NCBI RefSeq assembly: GCF_044762745.1
Contig: NZ_JBIWEX010000020.1
Span: 1 to 64,000, forward strand
Reading direction: 5' to 3'
DNA length: 64,000 bases
Source of the DNA: Psychrobacillus sp044762745
Lineage (GTDB): Bacteria > Bacillota > Bacilli > Bacillales_A > Planococcaceae
Position 1 is the first letter of the stretch. Each line of letters opens with the position of its first letter. Made by a program: the position numbers and the translations under genes. The notes beneath the pieces were generated by a model. The model worked only from the letters and a program-made list of their open reading frames with translations, did not search any database and had not been told where the DNA came from. Shown here one piece after another: positions 26,934-36,335 of the stretch.

Positions 26934-28322
26934 ATGACAGTTGAGACGAGAAGCTACGAGATGAAAGAGATCCAGGGAGACATGATGACACCTATCTCCA
27001 TTTATCATTCATTAAATGGGGATAAGAAAATGCTATTTGAATCATCCGCAAAGCATGAAGAAAGCGGACGTTATTCGTTTATCGCATTGAATCCGATTGC
27101 AGAACTAATCGGGGACCAATCTAGCTATACATTATCATATAGAAGCGGGGAAAAAGTGATAGAATCAACGTCTGTTATAGAAAAGCTGAAAAAATTGATG
27201 CCTATCCATCCAGAAAAGTACCCCTTTTCATTTTTCGGCGGAGCTATTGGGTATTTTGGCTATGAAACGGCATTTTATCAAGAAAAAATTGGAAAACCTT
27301 TACCAGATGAATTAGAAATGCCCGATCTACATCTGATGTTTTATGACACGTTTATTGTGTATGATCATGTAAAACAATCCGTTACGATTGCTGCAATCGA
27401 TTTATTTGAAAATGGTCGCACACAACAAGAAATGCTAGATGCTATAGAAGAAATATATTCTGATTTACAAGTTGGTACGACATTTCAAATGGATACCGTA
27501 ACAAAACTAGCATTTAAACCGATGATGGAAAAAGACCTGTTTGTTCAAATGGTAGAAAAAGCAAAAGAACATATTTTCAAAGGCGATATTTTTCAAGCTG
27601 TTTTATCGCAGCGATTTACCTCCCCTTTTGAAGGAAATCCTTTTTCGCTGTATCGACAACTTCGTACAGCAAATCCTTCACCATATATGTTTTATATGGA
27701 CTTTGGAAGCTATACAGTACTCGGAACTTCCCCGGAAAGTTTAGTAAAAGTAGATAAAGGGATCGTCACAACAAATCCAATTGCTGGGACAAAGCCGAGA
27801 GGAAAAACGGCGGAAGAAGATATGCAATTTGCAAAAGATTTACTCAACGATGAAAAAGAAATTGCTGAGCATCGTATGCTTGTAGACCTTGGACGTAATG
27901 ATATTGGAAGAATCTCAGAAATTGGTTCCGTGCAAATTGAAAAATATATGACAATTGAATACTATAAATACGTCATGCATATTGTCTCAGAAGTTACTGG
28001 TCGACTTAAGAAAGACTTGCATGTACTAGACGTATTAACCGCATGTTTACCAGCTGGAACTGTATCGGGAGCACCGAAAATTCGTGCAATGCAAATTATT
28101 AATGAGCTAGAGACCACAAAACGCGGTGTTTACGCTGGGGCAGTTGGCTATATTTCTGTCACCGGTAATATGGATTTAGCACTTGCTATACGTACGATGG
28201 TTGTGAAGGATAACAAAGCTCATGTTCAAGCTGGTGCCGGTATCGTCTATGATTCTGTTCCGACTAGCGAATATGAAGAAACGCTCAATAAAGCAAAAGC
28301 ACTTTTAGAGGTGCAACGATGA
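26934..28322 (+). CDS. trpE: Anthranilate synthase component I
   Basis: TrpE converts chorismate to anthranilate with ammonia supplied by TrpG, the first committed step to tryptophan. The 462 residues carry the feedback-site elements (LFESSAKHEE..RYSFI) that separate TrpE from aminodeoxychorismate synthase. The catalytic core has PIAGTKPRGKT, DLGRNDIGR and LPAGTVSGAPK. The Trp-specific T-box upstream supports trpE over pabB. The start ATG has aaaggag at good distance. The stop overlaps trpG by 4 nt. No other trp genes follow, which is unusual. Confidence 0.92.
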   Translation: MTVETRSYEMKEIQGDMMTPISIYHSLNGDKKMLFESSAKHEESGRYSFIALNPIAELIGDQSSYTLSYRSGEKVIESTSVIEKLKKLMPIHPEKYPFSFFGGAIGYFGYETAFYQEKIGKPLPDELEMPDLHLMFYDTFIVYDHVKQSVTIAAIDLFENGRTQQEMLDAIEEIYSDLQVGTTFQMDTVTKLAFKPMMEKDLFVQMVEKAKEHIFKGDIFQAVLSQRFTSPFEGNPFSLYRQLRTANPSPYMFYMDFGSYTVLGTSPESLVKVDKGIVTTNPIAGTKPRGKTAEEDMQFAKDLLNDEKEIAEHRMLVDLGRNDIGRISEIGSVQIEKYMTIEYYKYVMHIVSEVTGRLKKDLHVLDVLTACLPAGTVSGAPKIRAMQIINELETTKRGVYAGAVGYISVTGNMDLALAIRTMVVKDNKAHVQAGAGIVYDSVPTSEYEETLNKAKALLEVQR

Positions 28323-28891
28323 TTTTATTGATCGATAATTACGATTCCTTTACGTATAATTTATTTCAGCAAGTAAGCGGTCTTGGGAAAGATGTGCAAG
28401 TTGTAAGGAATGATGCTATCACGATTGAAGAAATAGAACAACTTTGTCCAGAAGCAATTATTATTTCACCTGGTCCGGGTACTCCAGCGGAGGCAGGTAT
28501 TTCGATTGAAGTCATTCAAAAACTATATAAAAAGTATCCGATACTTGGAATTTGCCTTGGACATCAATCGATTGGTGCAGCGTTTGGAGCGGATATAGTG
28601 CAAGCAAAAACAATTATGCATGGGAAGATTTCAAATGTAGAACATACTCATTCATCCTTATTTGAAGGTTTTAACGGACCAATTTCCGTTATGCGTTATC
28701 ATTCACTCGTGATTGATGAAAATACATTAAGTGACGAACTTGAAGTACTTGCTAGAGCCCAAGATGACAATGAAATTATGGGCATTAAACATCGAGACTA
28801 CCCAGTATTCGGATTCCAGTTTCATCCTGAATCTATAGGTACCGAGCAAGGAAATCAAATGATGCAGACATTTATAGCAACACTTGGGTGA
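28319..28891 (+). CDS. trpG: Anthranilate/aminodeoxychorismate synthase glutamine amidotransferase
   Basis: A 190-residue class I glutamine amidotransferase supplying ammonia to TrpE. The N-terminal LLIDNYDSFTYNLFQ, the nucleophile loop GICLGHQSIG (Cys near residue 80) and the His-Glu motif FQFHPESI complete the triad. It overlaps trpE (ATGA), so the subunits are made in step. In Bacillus one such subunit often serves both tryptophan and folate synthesis; which applies here cannot be told from the sequence. A terminator follows. Confidence 0.92.
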   Translation: MILLIDNYDSFTYNLFQQVSGLGKDVQVVRNDAITIEEIEQLCPEAIIISPGPGTPAEAGISIEVIQKLYKKYPILGICLGHQSIGAAFGADIVQAKTIMHGKISNVEHTHSSLFEGFNGPISVMRYHSLVIDENTLSDELEVLARAQDDNEIMGIKHRDYPVFGFQFHPESIGTEQGNQMMQTFIATLG

Positions 28892-28919
28892 CAATATGCA
28901 CTTTTAAGATAAAATCAGG

Positions 28920-28948
28920 AGCTCCTAGTTACTTTCTAGGGGCTTTTT
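28920..28948 (+). terminator. Terminator of trpE-trpG
   Basis: Stem AGCTCCTAG (28920-28928) with CTAGGGGCT (28936-28944, one G-U pair) followed by ttttt, 28 nt beyond the trpG stop. Confidence 0.8.
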
Positions 28949-28974
28949 GCGTTGGCAAAAGATTGAGAAAGGGG

Positions 28975-29073
28975 TTTAGTTGGAATTTCGAGAGGTTTAG
29001 TTAGAATTTTTGAGTATTTAGTTGGAATTTCAGAGGATTTAGTTGTAAAAATGAAGAGTTTAGTTGTAATAGC
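28975..29073. repeat. 21-bp-period array L, five units, between trpG and leuS
   Basis: TTTAGTTGGAATTT-like units start at 28975, 28996, 29017, 29038 and 29059, exactly 21 bp apart. The first 7-8 bases (TTTAGTT) are invariant and the 3' part degrades to the right. One forward frame stays open through all units but has no ATG or ribosome site. The array has the same period as arrays A and B but a different core, and no terminal inverted repeats flank it. Confidence 0.8.
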
Positions 29074-29084
29074 CAAAAAACGGT

Positions 29085-29119
29085 AAAAAAAACTGCTTAT
29101 CCCTCAAAGAAATAAGCAG
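29085..29119 (-). terminator. Terminator of leuS
   Basis: Stem ctgcttat (29093-29100) with ataagcag (29112-29119). The minus transcript then runs into an 8-base U tract (from aaaaaaaa on the plus strand). It lies 13 nt past leuS. Confidence 0.85.
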
Positions 29120-29131
29120 CTTTTCATATTG

Positions 29132-31543
29132 TTAGATTACGATATTCACCATTTTACCAGGAATTGCAATAATTTTCTTCACTTCTTGACCTTCCAGCCA
29201 TTGTTGCACTTGTTCAGAAGCAAGTGCTAGTGCTTCTAGCTCTTCTTTTGTTGCGTCTTTAGCCACGAGAAGTTTAGCACGTACTTTTCCTTTAATTTGA
29301 ACAGGAATTTCTACTTCATTATCGACTAATTTAGATTCGTCGAAAGTTGGCCAAGATTCATACACGATTGTATCGTCATGTCCAAGAATACTCCATAGTT
29401 CTTCTGCAATATGCGGTACGATTGGAGAAATAAGTTTAACAAATCCTTCTACATATTCTTTGGAAATTGTCTCTGCTTTATATCCTTCATTAATAAATAC
29501 CATCATTTGCGAAATAGCTGTATTATAATGCATTCCTTCAAAGTCTTCTGTTACTTTTTTAACCGTTTGGTGATAAGCTTTTTCCATATTGGCAGAAGAA
29601 GTGTCTGTTACTTTAGCGCTCAATTTACCATCTTCATCGACAAGTAAACGCCAAATACGATCTAGGAATCGACGTGAACCGTCTAAACCGTTTGTTGACC
29701 AAGGTTTTGAAGAATCCAGTGGTCCCATGAACATTTCATATAGACGAAGTGAATCGGCACCATGACTTTTCACAATATCATCAGGGTTTACTACATTTCC
29801 TTTGGACTTAGACATTTTTTCGTTACCTTCGCCTAGGATCATTCCTTGGTTAAATAGCTTTTGGAATGGTTCTTTCGTTGTCACAACACCGATGTCGTAA
29901 AGGAATTTATGCCAGAAACGAGCGTACAGTAAATGTAGTACCGCATGCTCAGCACCACCAACATAAATGTCAACTGGAAGCCAACGTGTTGCTAGTTCTG
30001 GATCGACAAGTGCTTCGTCATTGTTTGGATCGATATAACGTAAGTAGTACCAGCAGCTACCTGCCCACTGTGGCATTGTATTTGTTTCACGACGCCCTTT
30101 TTTCCCTGTTACCGGGTCTACTACATTTACCCATTCCGTAATATTCGCTAGTGGAGATTCACCTGTTCCACTTGGTTTAATATCCGTTGTTACTGGAAGC
30201 ATTAATGGTAGTTCAGACTCATCTACAGGTGTAGAAGTGCCATCTTCCCAATGGATAATTGGAATTGGTTCGCCCCAATAACGTTGACGGCTGAATAACC
30301 AGTCACGAAGGCGATACGTGATTTTCTTTTCACCTTTACCGTTTGCTTCAAACCATTCGATCGCTTTTGCAATCGCTTCTTGTTTATTTAAACCATTCAA
30401 GAATTCTGAGTTAACAAGCGTACCGTCAGCAGTGTATGCTTCTTTTTCAATATCGCCACCAGAAACTACTTCAACGATTGGCAAATCAAATTGTTTTGCG
30501 AACTCATAGTCGCGCTCATCGTGAGCAGGAACTGCCATAATAGCACCTGTACCGTATGACGCTAACACATAATCAGCAATCCATATTGGCATTTTTTCGC
30601 CACTCACTGGGTTAACCGCATAAGCACCTGTAAATACACCTGTTTTATGTTTTGCAAGATCTGTACGTTCTAGATCACTTTTCAATTTCACTTGATCTTT
30701 ATAAGCTTGCACCGCTTCCGCTTGGTCAGCTATTGTGATTGTATCCACAAGCTTATGTTCAGGCGCTAATACTGCATAAGTTGCCCCAAAAATAGTATCT
30801 GGTCGAGTTGTAAATGCACGGAATGATTCATTTGTACCATCTACTTCAAATGTAAGTTCTGCACCCTCTGAACGTCCAATCCAGTTGCGCTGCATCTCTT
30901 TCAAACTTTCTGGCCAATCTAGTTCTTCCAAGTCTTCCAAAAGTCTATCTGCGTAAGCAGTTATACGAAGCACCCATTGACGCATTGGACGTCGTTCTAC
31001 AGGATGCCCTCCACGTTCTGATACTCCATCGATTACTTCTTCGTTTGCCAAAACAGTTCCCAATGCAGGACACCAGTTTACAGGCACTTCATCTACATAT
31101 GCTAGACCTTTTTTATATAGTTGAATGAAAATCCATTGCGTCCATTTGTAATAAGAGGGGTCTGTTGTATTGACTTCCCTATCCCAATCAAATGAAAAAC
31201 CAAGATCCGTCATTTGACGTTTGAATGTAGCAATATTCTTCGCAGTAAATTCTGCAGGGTCATTACCTGTATCGATTGCATATTGCTCTGCAGGAAGTCC
31301 AAAAGCATCCCATCCCATTGGATGAAGAACGTTATATCCTTGTTTACGTTTGAACGCACTTAGAATGTCCGTTGCAATATATCCTAGTGGATGCCCAACA
31401 TGTAAACCTACTCCTGATGGATAAGGAAACATATCCAATGCATAAAACTTTGGTTTTGATGGATCATCGGTCATCTTATATGTTTTATTTTCTCGCCAAT
31501 ACTTTTGCCACTTTTTTTCAATTTCTTCATGATTAAAACTCAT
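29132..31543 (-). CDS. leuS: Leucyl-tRNA synthetase
   Basis: A class I aminoacyl-tRNA synthetase of 803 residues, the usual bacterial length. The HIGH motif is HVGH in PYPSGVGLHVGHPLGY (near residue 50). The CP1 editing domain contains FTTRPDTIFGATY and VPAHDERDYEFA. The KMSKS loop is EKMSKSKGNVVNPDD. The C-terminal anticodon-binding part ends IIAIPGKMVNIVI. The start has the ribosome site aaggaggaaa. It is controlled by a Leu T-box directly upstream. Confidence 0.97.
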   Translation of the reverse strand: MSFNHEEIEKKWQKYWRENKTYKMTDDPSKPKFYALDMFPYPSGVGLHVGHPLGYIATDILSAFKRKQGYNVLHPMGWDAFGLPAEQYAIDTGNDPAEFTAKNIATFKRQMTDLGFSFDWDREVNTTDPSYYKWTQWIFIQLYKKGLAYVDEVPVNWCPALGTVLANEEVIDGVSERGGHPVERRPMRQWVLRITAYADRLLEDLEELDWPESLKEMQRNWIGRSEGAELTFEVDGTNESFRAFTTRPDTIFGATYAVLAPEHKLVDTITIADQAEAVQAYKDQVKLKSDLERTDLAKHKTGVFTGAYAVNPVSGEKMPIWIADYVLASYGTGAIMAVPAHDERDYEFAKQFDLPIVEVVSGGDIEKEAYTADGTLVNSEFLNGLNKQEAIAKAIEWFEANGKGEKKITYRLRDWLFSRQRYWGEPIPIIHWEDGTSTPVDESELPLMLPVTTDIKPSGTGESPLANITEWVNVVDPVTGKKGRRETNTMPQWAGSCWYYLRYIDPNNDEALVDPELATRWLPVDIYVGGAEHAVLHLLYARFWHKFLYDIGVVTTKEPFQKLFNQGMILGEGNEKMSKSKGNVVNPDDIVKSHGADSLRLYEMFMGPLDSSKPWSTNGLDGSRRFLDRIWRLLVDEDGKLSAKVTDTSSANMEKAYHQTVKKVTEDFEGMHYNTAISQMMVFINEGYKAETISKEYVEGFVKLISPIVPHIAEELWSILGHDDTIVYESWPTFDESKLVDNEVEIPVQIKGKVRAKLLVAKDATKEELEALALASEQVQQWLEGQEVKKIIAIPGKMVNIVI

Positions 31544-31561
31544 TGAATTTCCTCCTTAAAA

Positions 31562-31800
31562 TAAAAAAACTCGTCCCTTAAAAAACTAAGGGACGAGAGA
31601 TTATTATACTCACGCGGTACCACCCAAATTAGTGAAAATCCACTCAACTTGATTCCTTAACGCGGAAAACGGTATAAGCTACTCAAAGTTCACTTACACA
31701 GACTCAAAGGCGAGTTCAATAATTCGTTCCGCTAACTTCCACCAACCGTTAGCTCTCTTTAGAAACACTCATTATTTACTAATCCTTTTCACAGTCACTT
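31562..31800 (-). ncRNA. T-box riboswitch, leucine specifier, upstream of leuS
   Basis: Read on the minus strand, the leader contains agagagctaacggttggtgg (Stem I apex), the specifier region gaattattgaaCTCgcc with CUC = Leu, and the T-box sequence gggtggtaccgcg (plus 31613-31625). A strong terminator follows (CTCGTCCCTTA 31570-31580 with TAAGGGACGAG 31587-31597, then a U-run). Uncharged tRNA-Leu should promote leuS transcription. Confidence 0.94.
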
Positions 31801-31848
31801 CTATTAGAATTTATTCTAATGGATTTCAATATAAAATACAAGCTGTAC

Positions 31849-32502
31849 TTATATCGCAACGTTCTCTTTAACATCTTTAGTAATTAGCGTTGCTTCTGTT
31901 GCATCAATAATATCTTGAATTGAGTATCCTTCAAATACTTCTTTCAATTCTAGACCTTCTTCTGTTACTTCTATCATTGCCCGTTCTGTAATTATTTTAT
32001 TCACAACTGCTTTACCTGTTAACGGTAATGCACATTCTTTTTTAATTTTAGCAGAACCGTCTTTTGCACAATGGTCCATAATAACGATGATTTTTTTAGC
32101 ACCATGTACTAAATCCATTGCCCCGCCCATTCCTTTAATCATTTTCCCTGGAATCATCCAGTTCGCTAAATCCCCTTTTTCCGAAACTTCCATTGCCCCT
32201 AAAATCGCCACATCGATATGCCCACCGCGAATCATCGCAAACGACTCGGCACTAGTGAAAAAGGAAGATCCAGGAATCGTCGTTACGGTTTCTTTTCCTG
32301 CATTTATAAGATCTGGATCTACTTCTTGTTCAGTTGGGTATGGACCGATACCGAGTAATCCATTTTCCGATTGTAAAACGACCGTCTTATCCGGAGAGAT
32401 GAAATTCGCTACTAGTGTTGGAATCCCAATTCCTAAATTGACATAGTTACCATGTTCGATTTCCTTTTCTGCTCTTCTCGCAATTTTCTCACGTGTATTC
32501 AA
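31849..32502 (-). CDS. scoB: 3-oxoacid CoA-transferase subunit B
   Basis: The beta subunit of succinyl-CoA:3-ketoacid CoA-transferase, used in acetoacetate and ketone-body type metabolism. In 217 residues it has GIGIPTLVANF and the catalytic glutamate segment QSENGLLGIGPYP, which forms the CoA thioester, plus KGMGGAMDLV. It lies 13 nt after scoA, so the two make one operon. Length and motifs match B. subtilis ScoB. Confidence 0.92.
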   Translation of the reverse strand: MNTREKIARRAEKEIEHGNYVNLGIGIPTLVANFISPDKTVVLQSENGLLGIGPYPTEQEVDPDLINAGKETVTTIPGSSFFTSAESFAMIRGGHIDVAILGAMEVSEKGDLANWMIPGKMIKGMGGAMDLVHGAKKIIVIMDHCAKDGSAKIKKECALPLTGKAVVNKIITERAMIEVTEEGLELKEVFEGYSIQDIIDATEATLITKDVKENVAI

Positions 32503-32515
32503 CTTAGTCTCCCCC

Positions 32516-33205
32516 TTATGAACGTGTTGTTAGACGTTCGATTCTTTTTTCTTGTGCCGCTTGGAAAAGTCCTTGTACATAAATACTTGGTGTATGTATT
32601 TGTGCTGGATCTAAATCTCCTGTTTCTACAATCTCTTCTACTTCTGCAATGGTGATCTTCCCTGCAGCAGCCATCATTGGATTGAAGTTTTGGGCTGTTT
32701 TGTTGTATATTAAGTTACCAAACTTATCCGCTTTTGCAGCACGAATTAATGCAAAATCAGCACGTAGTGACTCTTCTAAAACATATTCTTTACCATCATA
32801 TACGCGCACTTCTTTGCCATCTGCTACTATTGTACCTACTCCAGCTGGCGTAAAGAAAGCTGGTATCCCCGCGCCGCCTGCACGAATTTTTTCTGCAAGT
32901 GTTCCTTGTGGCGTCAATTCCACTTCTATTTCACCTGAGATTACTTGACGTTCAAATTCTTTATTTTCTCCTACATAGGAGCCAATCATTTTTTTAATTT
33001 GTTTATTTTTTAGTAGAAGTCCAAGACCCCATTCATCTACACCACAGTTATTTGAAATTACTGTTAAATCTTTTACACCTTTTTCCACTAAAGCTAAAAT
33101 GAGCTGTTCAGGTATACCAACAAGACCAAAGCCCCCTACCATTAATGTCATTCCATCTTCAATGTTTGCTACAGCTTCACTTGCTGAACTGTAAATTGGT
33201 TTCAT
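32516..33205 (-). CDS. scoA: 3-oxoacid CoA-transferase subunit A
   Basis: The alpha subunit of the CoA-transferase, 229 residues. The signature VGGFGLVGIPEQLI lies near residue 23, with VISNNCGVDEWGLGLLL and GGAGIPAFFTPAGVGT downstream. It is the first gene of scoA-scoB. The start ATG has ggggatt upstream. The neighbourhood gives no thiolase or hydroxybutyrate dehydrogenase, so the physiological acyl donor/acceptor pair is inferred from the family. Confidence 0.92.
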   Translation of the reverse strand: MKPIYSSASEAVANIEDGMTLMVGGFGLVGIPEQLILALVEKGVKDLTVISNNCGVDEWGLGLLLKNKQIKKMIGSYVGENKEFERQVISGEIEVELTPQGTLAEKIRAGGAGIPAFFTPAGVGTIVADGKEVRVYDGKEYVLEESLRADFALIRAAKADKFGNLIYNKTAQNFNPMMAAAGKITIAEVEEIVETGDLDPAQIHTPSIYVQGLFQAAQEKRIERLTTRS

Positions 33206-33340
33206 CGTCCCAATCCCCTTTCTGTTTAAAAACTTTCCTCTATTTTATATTCTCAAATATTGGACAATTTAGCAATCGCATTTCTATGAAATAAGCGAAT
33301 AATATCTCAACGACTTATCCTCCGTTTCCAAGCAACGCAA

Positions 33341-33380
33341 AAAACGAACTATTCGACAATCGTCAAATAGTCCGTTTTTT
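33341..33380 (-). terminator. Terminator of the MFS transporter gene
   Basis: Near-perfect inverted repeat acgaactattcgac with gtcaaatagtccgt (33341-33380). Its right arm overlaps the transporter stop codon, and a U-run follows on the minus strand. Confidence 0.75.
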
Positions 33381-34532
33381 AAGTGGTAAATCATATAGCA
33401 AACTCGTTACAATTGCAAAAATCATCAAACTCGTAAGTATTAATATCATCATTGGCGTCCCATAAGCCTCTACGAGCAAACCTCCTATAAAAGGTCCAAT
33501 CATTCGTCCAATAGTGGCCATACTATTCACAATCCCTTGATAAAACCCTTCTCTCCCTTTCGGAGCTAACTGATTAGCAAGCGTTGGTACTGCCGGCCAA
33601 ACGAACATTTCCCCAATCGTGAGAATGACCATAGCGGTAATAAACATTGCATAGTTTTCCGCAAACGCAACGACAACAAAAGATCCCATAAAAATGACAA
33701 TCCCGATGATAAGCTGCGCTTTTATTTTATGCTCCAAGCGGTTAATAATCGGTTTGATCAGTGGCTGTGCCAATATAATAAGCGCCCCATTGATTGTCCA
33801 TAACAAACTATATTGTTTTAACGATATCCCTAAATCTAACACATGAGTAGAAATAGTCGAAGTCCACTGCACATATACAATCCAGGTCAGCATATACCCA
33901 ATCGTTACAATCATCATGGCATAGAACGGTGCTTTTTGTTTAATTTCCTTTTGTTCATTCAACACCGAGCTATGTCTATTCGTCGTAACAACTAGTTTTC
34001 GATAAAAAAACCAAACAATTGCTAAAAATAAAATGTAGGTCAGCAGATTCGCCATAAATATATCATTAATATTATTATCCGCTACTACCCCTGCAATGGC
34101 TGGTCCAATCGCAACTCCAACATTTTGGGCCAAATAAATCGCATTAAATGATTTTCTACCACCTTCTGGCCAAACACTACCGACCATTGCATACATACTT
34201 GGAAAAATAATTCCTCCACTAAACCCTAAAATCGCAACAAACCATATATATTCTGGCCATCCATGCCAAATTGTCAACAATACTAAAGCAAACATAGACA
34301 ATATAATTCCTAGCATGATCGATTTATAACCACCAATACGGTCGAACAAATATCCTCCAAGTAAATTACCTACTACACCTGTTCCGGCATTAATCATTAG
34401 AACAAACCCAGCCATCGAAAGAGACTGCCCCAAATAATCATGCATATAAATGGTATGTAACGGCCACAAGAAGGAATTCCCCATCGTATTGATAAACATT
34501 CCGATGATTAAAAGCCATACAGCTTTTGGCAT
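33363..34532 (-). CDS. Major facilitator superfamily transporter
   Basis: A 389-residue protein with about 12 hydrophobic segments in two halves. The loop after helix 2 carries GGYLFDRIGGYKS, the MFS motif-A (GxLxDRxG) of drug/H+ antiporters. Other MFS landmarks are GFSGGIIFPSMYAMV and GREGFYQGIVNS. The substrate is unknown; multidrug efflux types are the closest in style. The start is ATG 34532 with gaggtg 6 nt upstream. It is monocistronic, divergent from ytqA. Confidence 0.85.
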   Translation of the reverse strand: MPKAVWLLIIGMFINTMGNSFLWPLHTIYMHDYLGQSLSMAGFVLMINAGTGVVGNLLGGYLFDRIGGYKSIMLGIILSMFALVLLTIWHGWPEYIWFVAILGFSGGIIFPSMYAMVGSVWPEGGRKSFNAIYLAQNVGVAIGPAIAGVVADNNINDIFMANLLTYILFLAIVWFFYRKLVVTTNRHSSVLNEQKEIKQKAPFYAMMIVTIGYMLTWIVYVQWTSTISTHVLDLGISLKQYSLLWTINGALIILAQPLIKPIINRLEHKIKAQLIIGIVIFMGSFVVVAFAENYAMFITAMVILTIGEMFVWPAVPTLANQLAPKGREGFYQGIVNSMATIGRMIGPFIGGLLVEAYGTPMMILILTSLMIFAIVTSLLYDLPLKKRTI

Positions 34533-34654
34533 ACAAAACACCTCATTTCCTCGTACGCTAAACTATTGTATGCTTTTTTATATGGCACATCAAGATGGAT
34601 ACAACAAACTTCACGAAGACGTGATAAAATAGGCATGTTAAGGAGTGAATTTGC

Positions 34655-35614
34655 ATGGATGAAAACAACTTTTCTTTTCCATCAGATGGAAAAAGGTATT
34701 ATACATGGAATAGATTTTTGCGCGATAAATTTGATCAAAAAATTTTCAAAGTCGCACTAGACGCAGGTTTTGATTGTCCAAATAGAGACGGTACAGTCGC
34801 TTTTGGGGGTTGCACATTTTGTAGTGTTGCTGGGAGTGGTGATTTCGCTGGAGATAAAGTCGATCCAATTCCAGTACAATTCGAAAAAATAAAATCCAAA
34901 ATGCATGAAAAGTGGAAAACTGGAAAATACATAGCCTATTTTCAAGCATATACAAATACACATGCCCCACTTCCAGTACTAAAAGAAAAATTCGAAGCAG
35001 CATTAGCATTAGAAGGTGTCGTTGGCATCTCCATCGCAACTAGACCCGACTGCTTACCAGATGATGTAGTCGAATATCTAGCCGAACTAAATGAACGAAC
35101 TTATTTATGGATAGAGTTAGGTCTTCAAACCGTTCATGAACGTACGGCAAATCTTGTTAATCGTGCGCATGACTACCCTACTTATGTAGAAGGTGTAAAC
35201 AAATTACGAAAACATGGCATTCGAATTTGTACACATATTATTAATGGACTCCCTTTAGAAGATCGAGAAATGATGATGGAAACTGCCCGTGAAGTTGCCA
35301 AGCTAGATGTACAAGGGATTAAAATACATTTACTTCATTTGTTAAAAGGGACTCCTATGGTGAAACAATACGAAAAAGGGAAGCTAGAATTTATGGAAAG
35401 AGATGCATATATTCAGCTCGTTGCCGACCAATTAGAAGTACTTCCCCCTGAAATGGTTGTTCAACGTATTACAGGCGATGGGCCAATTGACTTAATGATT
35501 GGACCAATGTGGAGTGTCAATAAATGGGATGTATTAAATGGAATAGACGCGGAACTCGCAAAACGTAATAGTTATCAAGGGAAATTATATGAAAAGACTG
35601 GTGTTTTACGATGA
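34655..35614 (+). CDS. ytqA: Radical SAM protein YtqA (MnmL, tRNA wobble-uridine modification)
   Basis: A 319-residue radical SAM enzyme of the YtqA/YhcC family. The cluster cysteines lie in FDCPNRDGTVAFGGCTFCSV (first Cys, then C-x-x-C). The barrel has VVGISIATRPDCL and LGLQTVHERTANLVNRAH, typical for Elp3-like members. Work in B. subtilis links YtqA and YtqB to formation of mnm5(s2)U34 in tRNA by a glycine-independent route; I rely on memory for this. It overlaps ytqB by 4 nt, supporting a joint function. Confidence 0.9.
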   Translation: MDENNFSFPSDGKRYYTWNRFLRDKFDQKIFKVALDAGFDCPNRDGTVAFGGCTFCSVAGSGDFAGDKVDPIPVQFEKIKSKMHEKWKTGKYIAYFQAYTNTHAPLPVLKEKFEAALALEGVVGISIATRPDCLPDDVVEYLAELNERTYLWIELGLQTVHERTANLVNRAHDYPTYVEGVNKLRKHGIRICTHIINGLPLEDREMMMETAREVAKLDVQGIKIHLLHLLKGTPMVKQYEKGKLEFMERDAYIQLVADQLEVLPPEMVVQRITGDGPIDLMIGPMWSVNKWDVLNGIDAELAKRNSYQGKLYEKTGVLR

Positions 35615-36180
35615 TATTAAAAAGAGTTTTACCATTTGCAAAAGAATTACTAGCAAGTGTTATTGAAAAAGGTGATTCAGTTGTAGACGCAACTGCCGGA
35701 AATGGACATGATACATTGTTTCTTGCGGACCTAGTAGGAGAAAATGGACATGTCTATGCTTTTGATGTTCAAAAAGAAGCTATTCAATCAACTTCGGATA
35801 AGTTAGAACAAGCAAATTTGTTCGGACAAGTTTCGTTAATTCATGATGGGCATGAAAATGTCGCGAAATATGTGCATGCAGAAGTGTCAGCTGCCATTTT
35901 TAATCTAGGCTATTTACCTGGTAGTAATCATGAGATCGTTACAAGAGGAGCTTCGACGATTCAAGCGATTGAATCTCTTTTACATTTATTAAAAGTTGGT
36001 GGGTTAATCGTTTTAGTCGTTTATCACGGGCATGAAGGTGGTAAGTCAGAAAAAGAAACATTATTATCTTTTGTCCAACAATTACCCCAGTCATACGCGC
36101 ATGTGCTATCGTATCAATTTGTAAATCAACAAAATGACCCGCCTTTTATATTGGCGATTGAAAAGATGAAAGCGAATTAA
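35611..36180 (+). CDS. mnmM: SAM-dependent methyltransferase YtqB (MnmM)
   Basis: A 189-residue Rossmann methyltransferase. Motif I is VVDATAGNGHDTLFLA near residue 25; FNLGYLPGSN is the family's NLGYLPG signature. In B. subtilis this protein methylates nm5s2U to mnm5s2U at the tRNA wobble position. It is translationally coupled to ytqA (ATGA overlap). A weak hairpin with a T7 run lies downstream. Confidence 0.9.
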   Translation: MILKRVLPFAKELLASVIEKGDSVVDATAGNGHDTLFLADLVGENGHVYAFDVQKEAIQSTSDKLEQANLFGQVSLIHDGHENVAKYVHAEVSAAIFNLGYLPGSNHEIVTRGASTIQAIESLLHLLKVGGLIVLVVYHGHEGGKSEKETLLSFVQQLPQSYAHVLSYQFVNQQNDPPFILAIEKMKAN

Positions 36181-36212
36181 CACTTCATTTCTTATACAGT
36201 AAATAAATTGAT

Positions 36213-36264
36213 CCTTTGTGAAGCAAATAATTCAGAAATCTCCCTGATTTTTTTCTTCACAAGG
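36213..36264 (+). terminator. Possible terminator between ytqB and bpsA
   Basis: An outer inverted repeat CCTTTGTGAAG (36213-36223) with CTTCACAAGG (36255-36264) encloses a small inner hairpin (ttcag...ctgat) followed by ttttttt. Strength is uncertain because the inner stem is short. Confidence 0.45.
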
Positions 36265-36335
36265 ACAAATTTTCCTCCACCTCTATGCATATCAGTAGAA
36301 AATATGGGTATAGTACTTATAAAAAGGAGTACTCC

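Noticed and set aside
28975..29073. CRISPR array
   Set aside because: The 21-bp period with about 12 conserved bases leaves no room for spacers; units degrade gradually, and no cas genes are present. The same holds for the arrays at 14714 and 58191.
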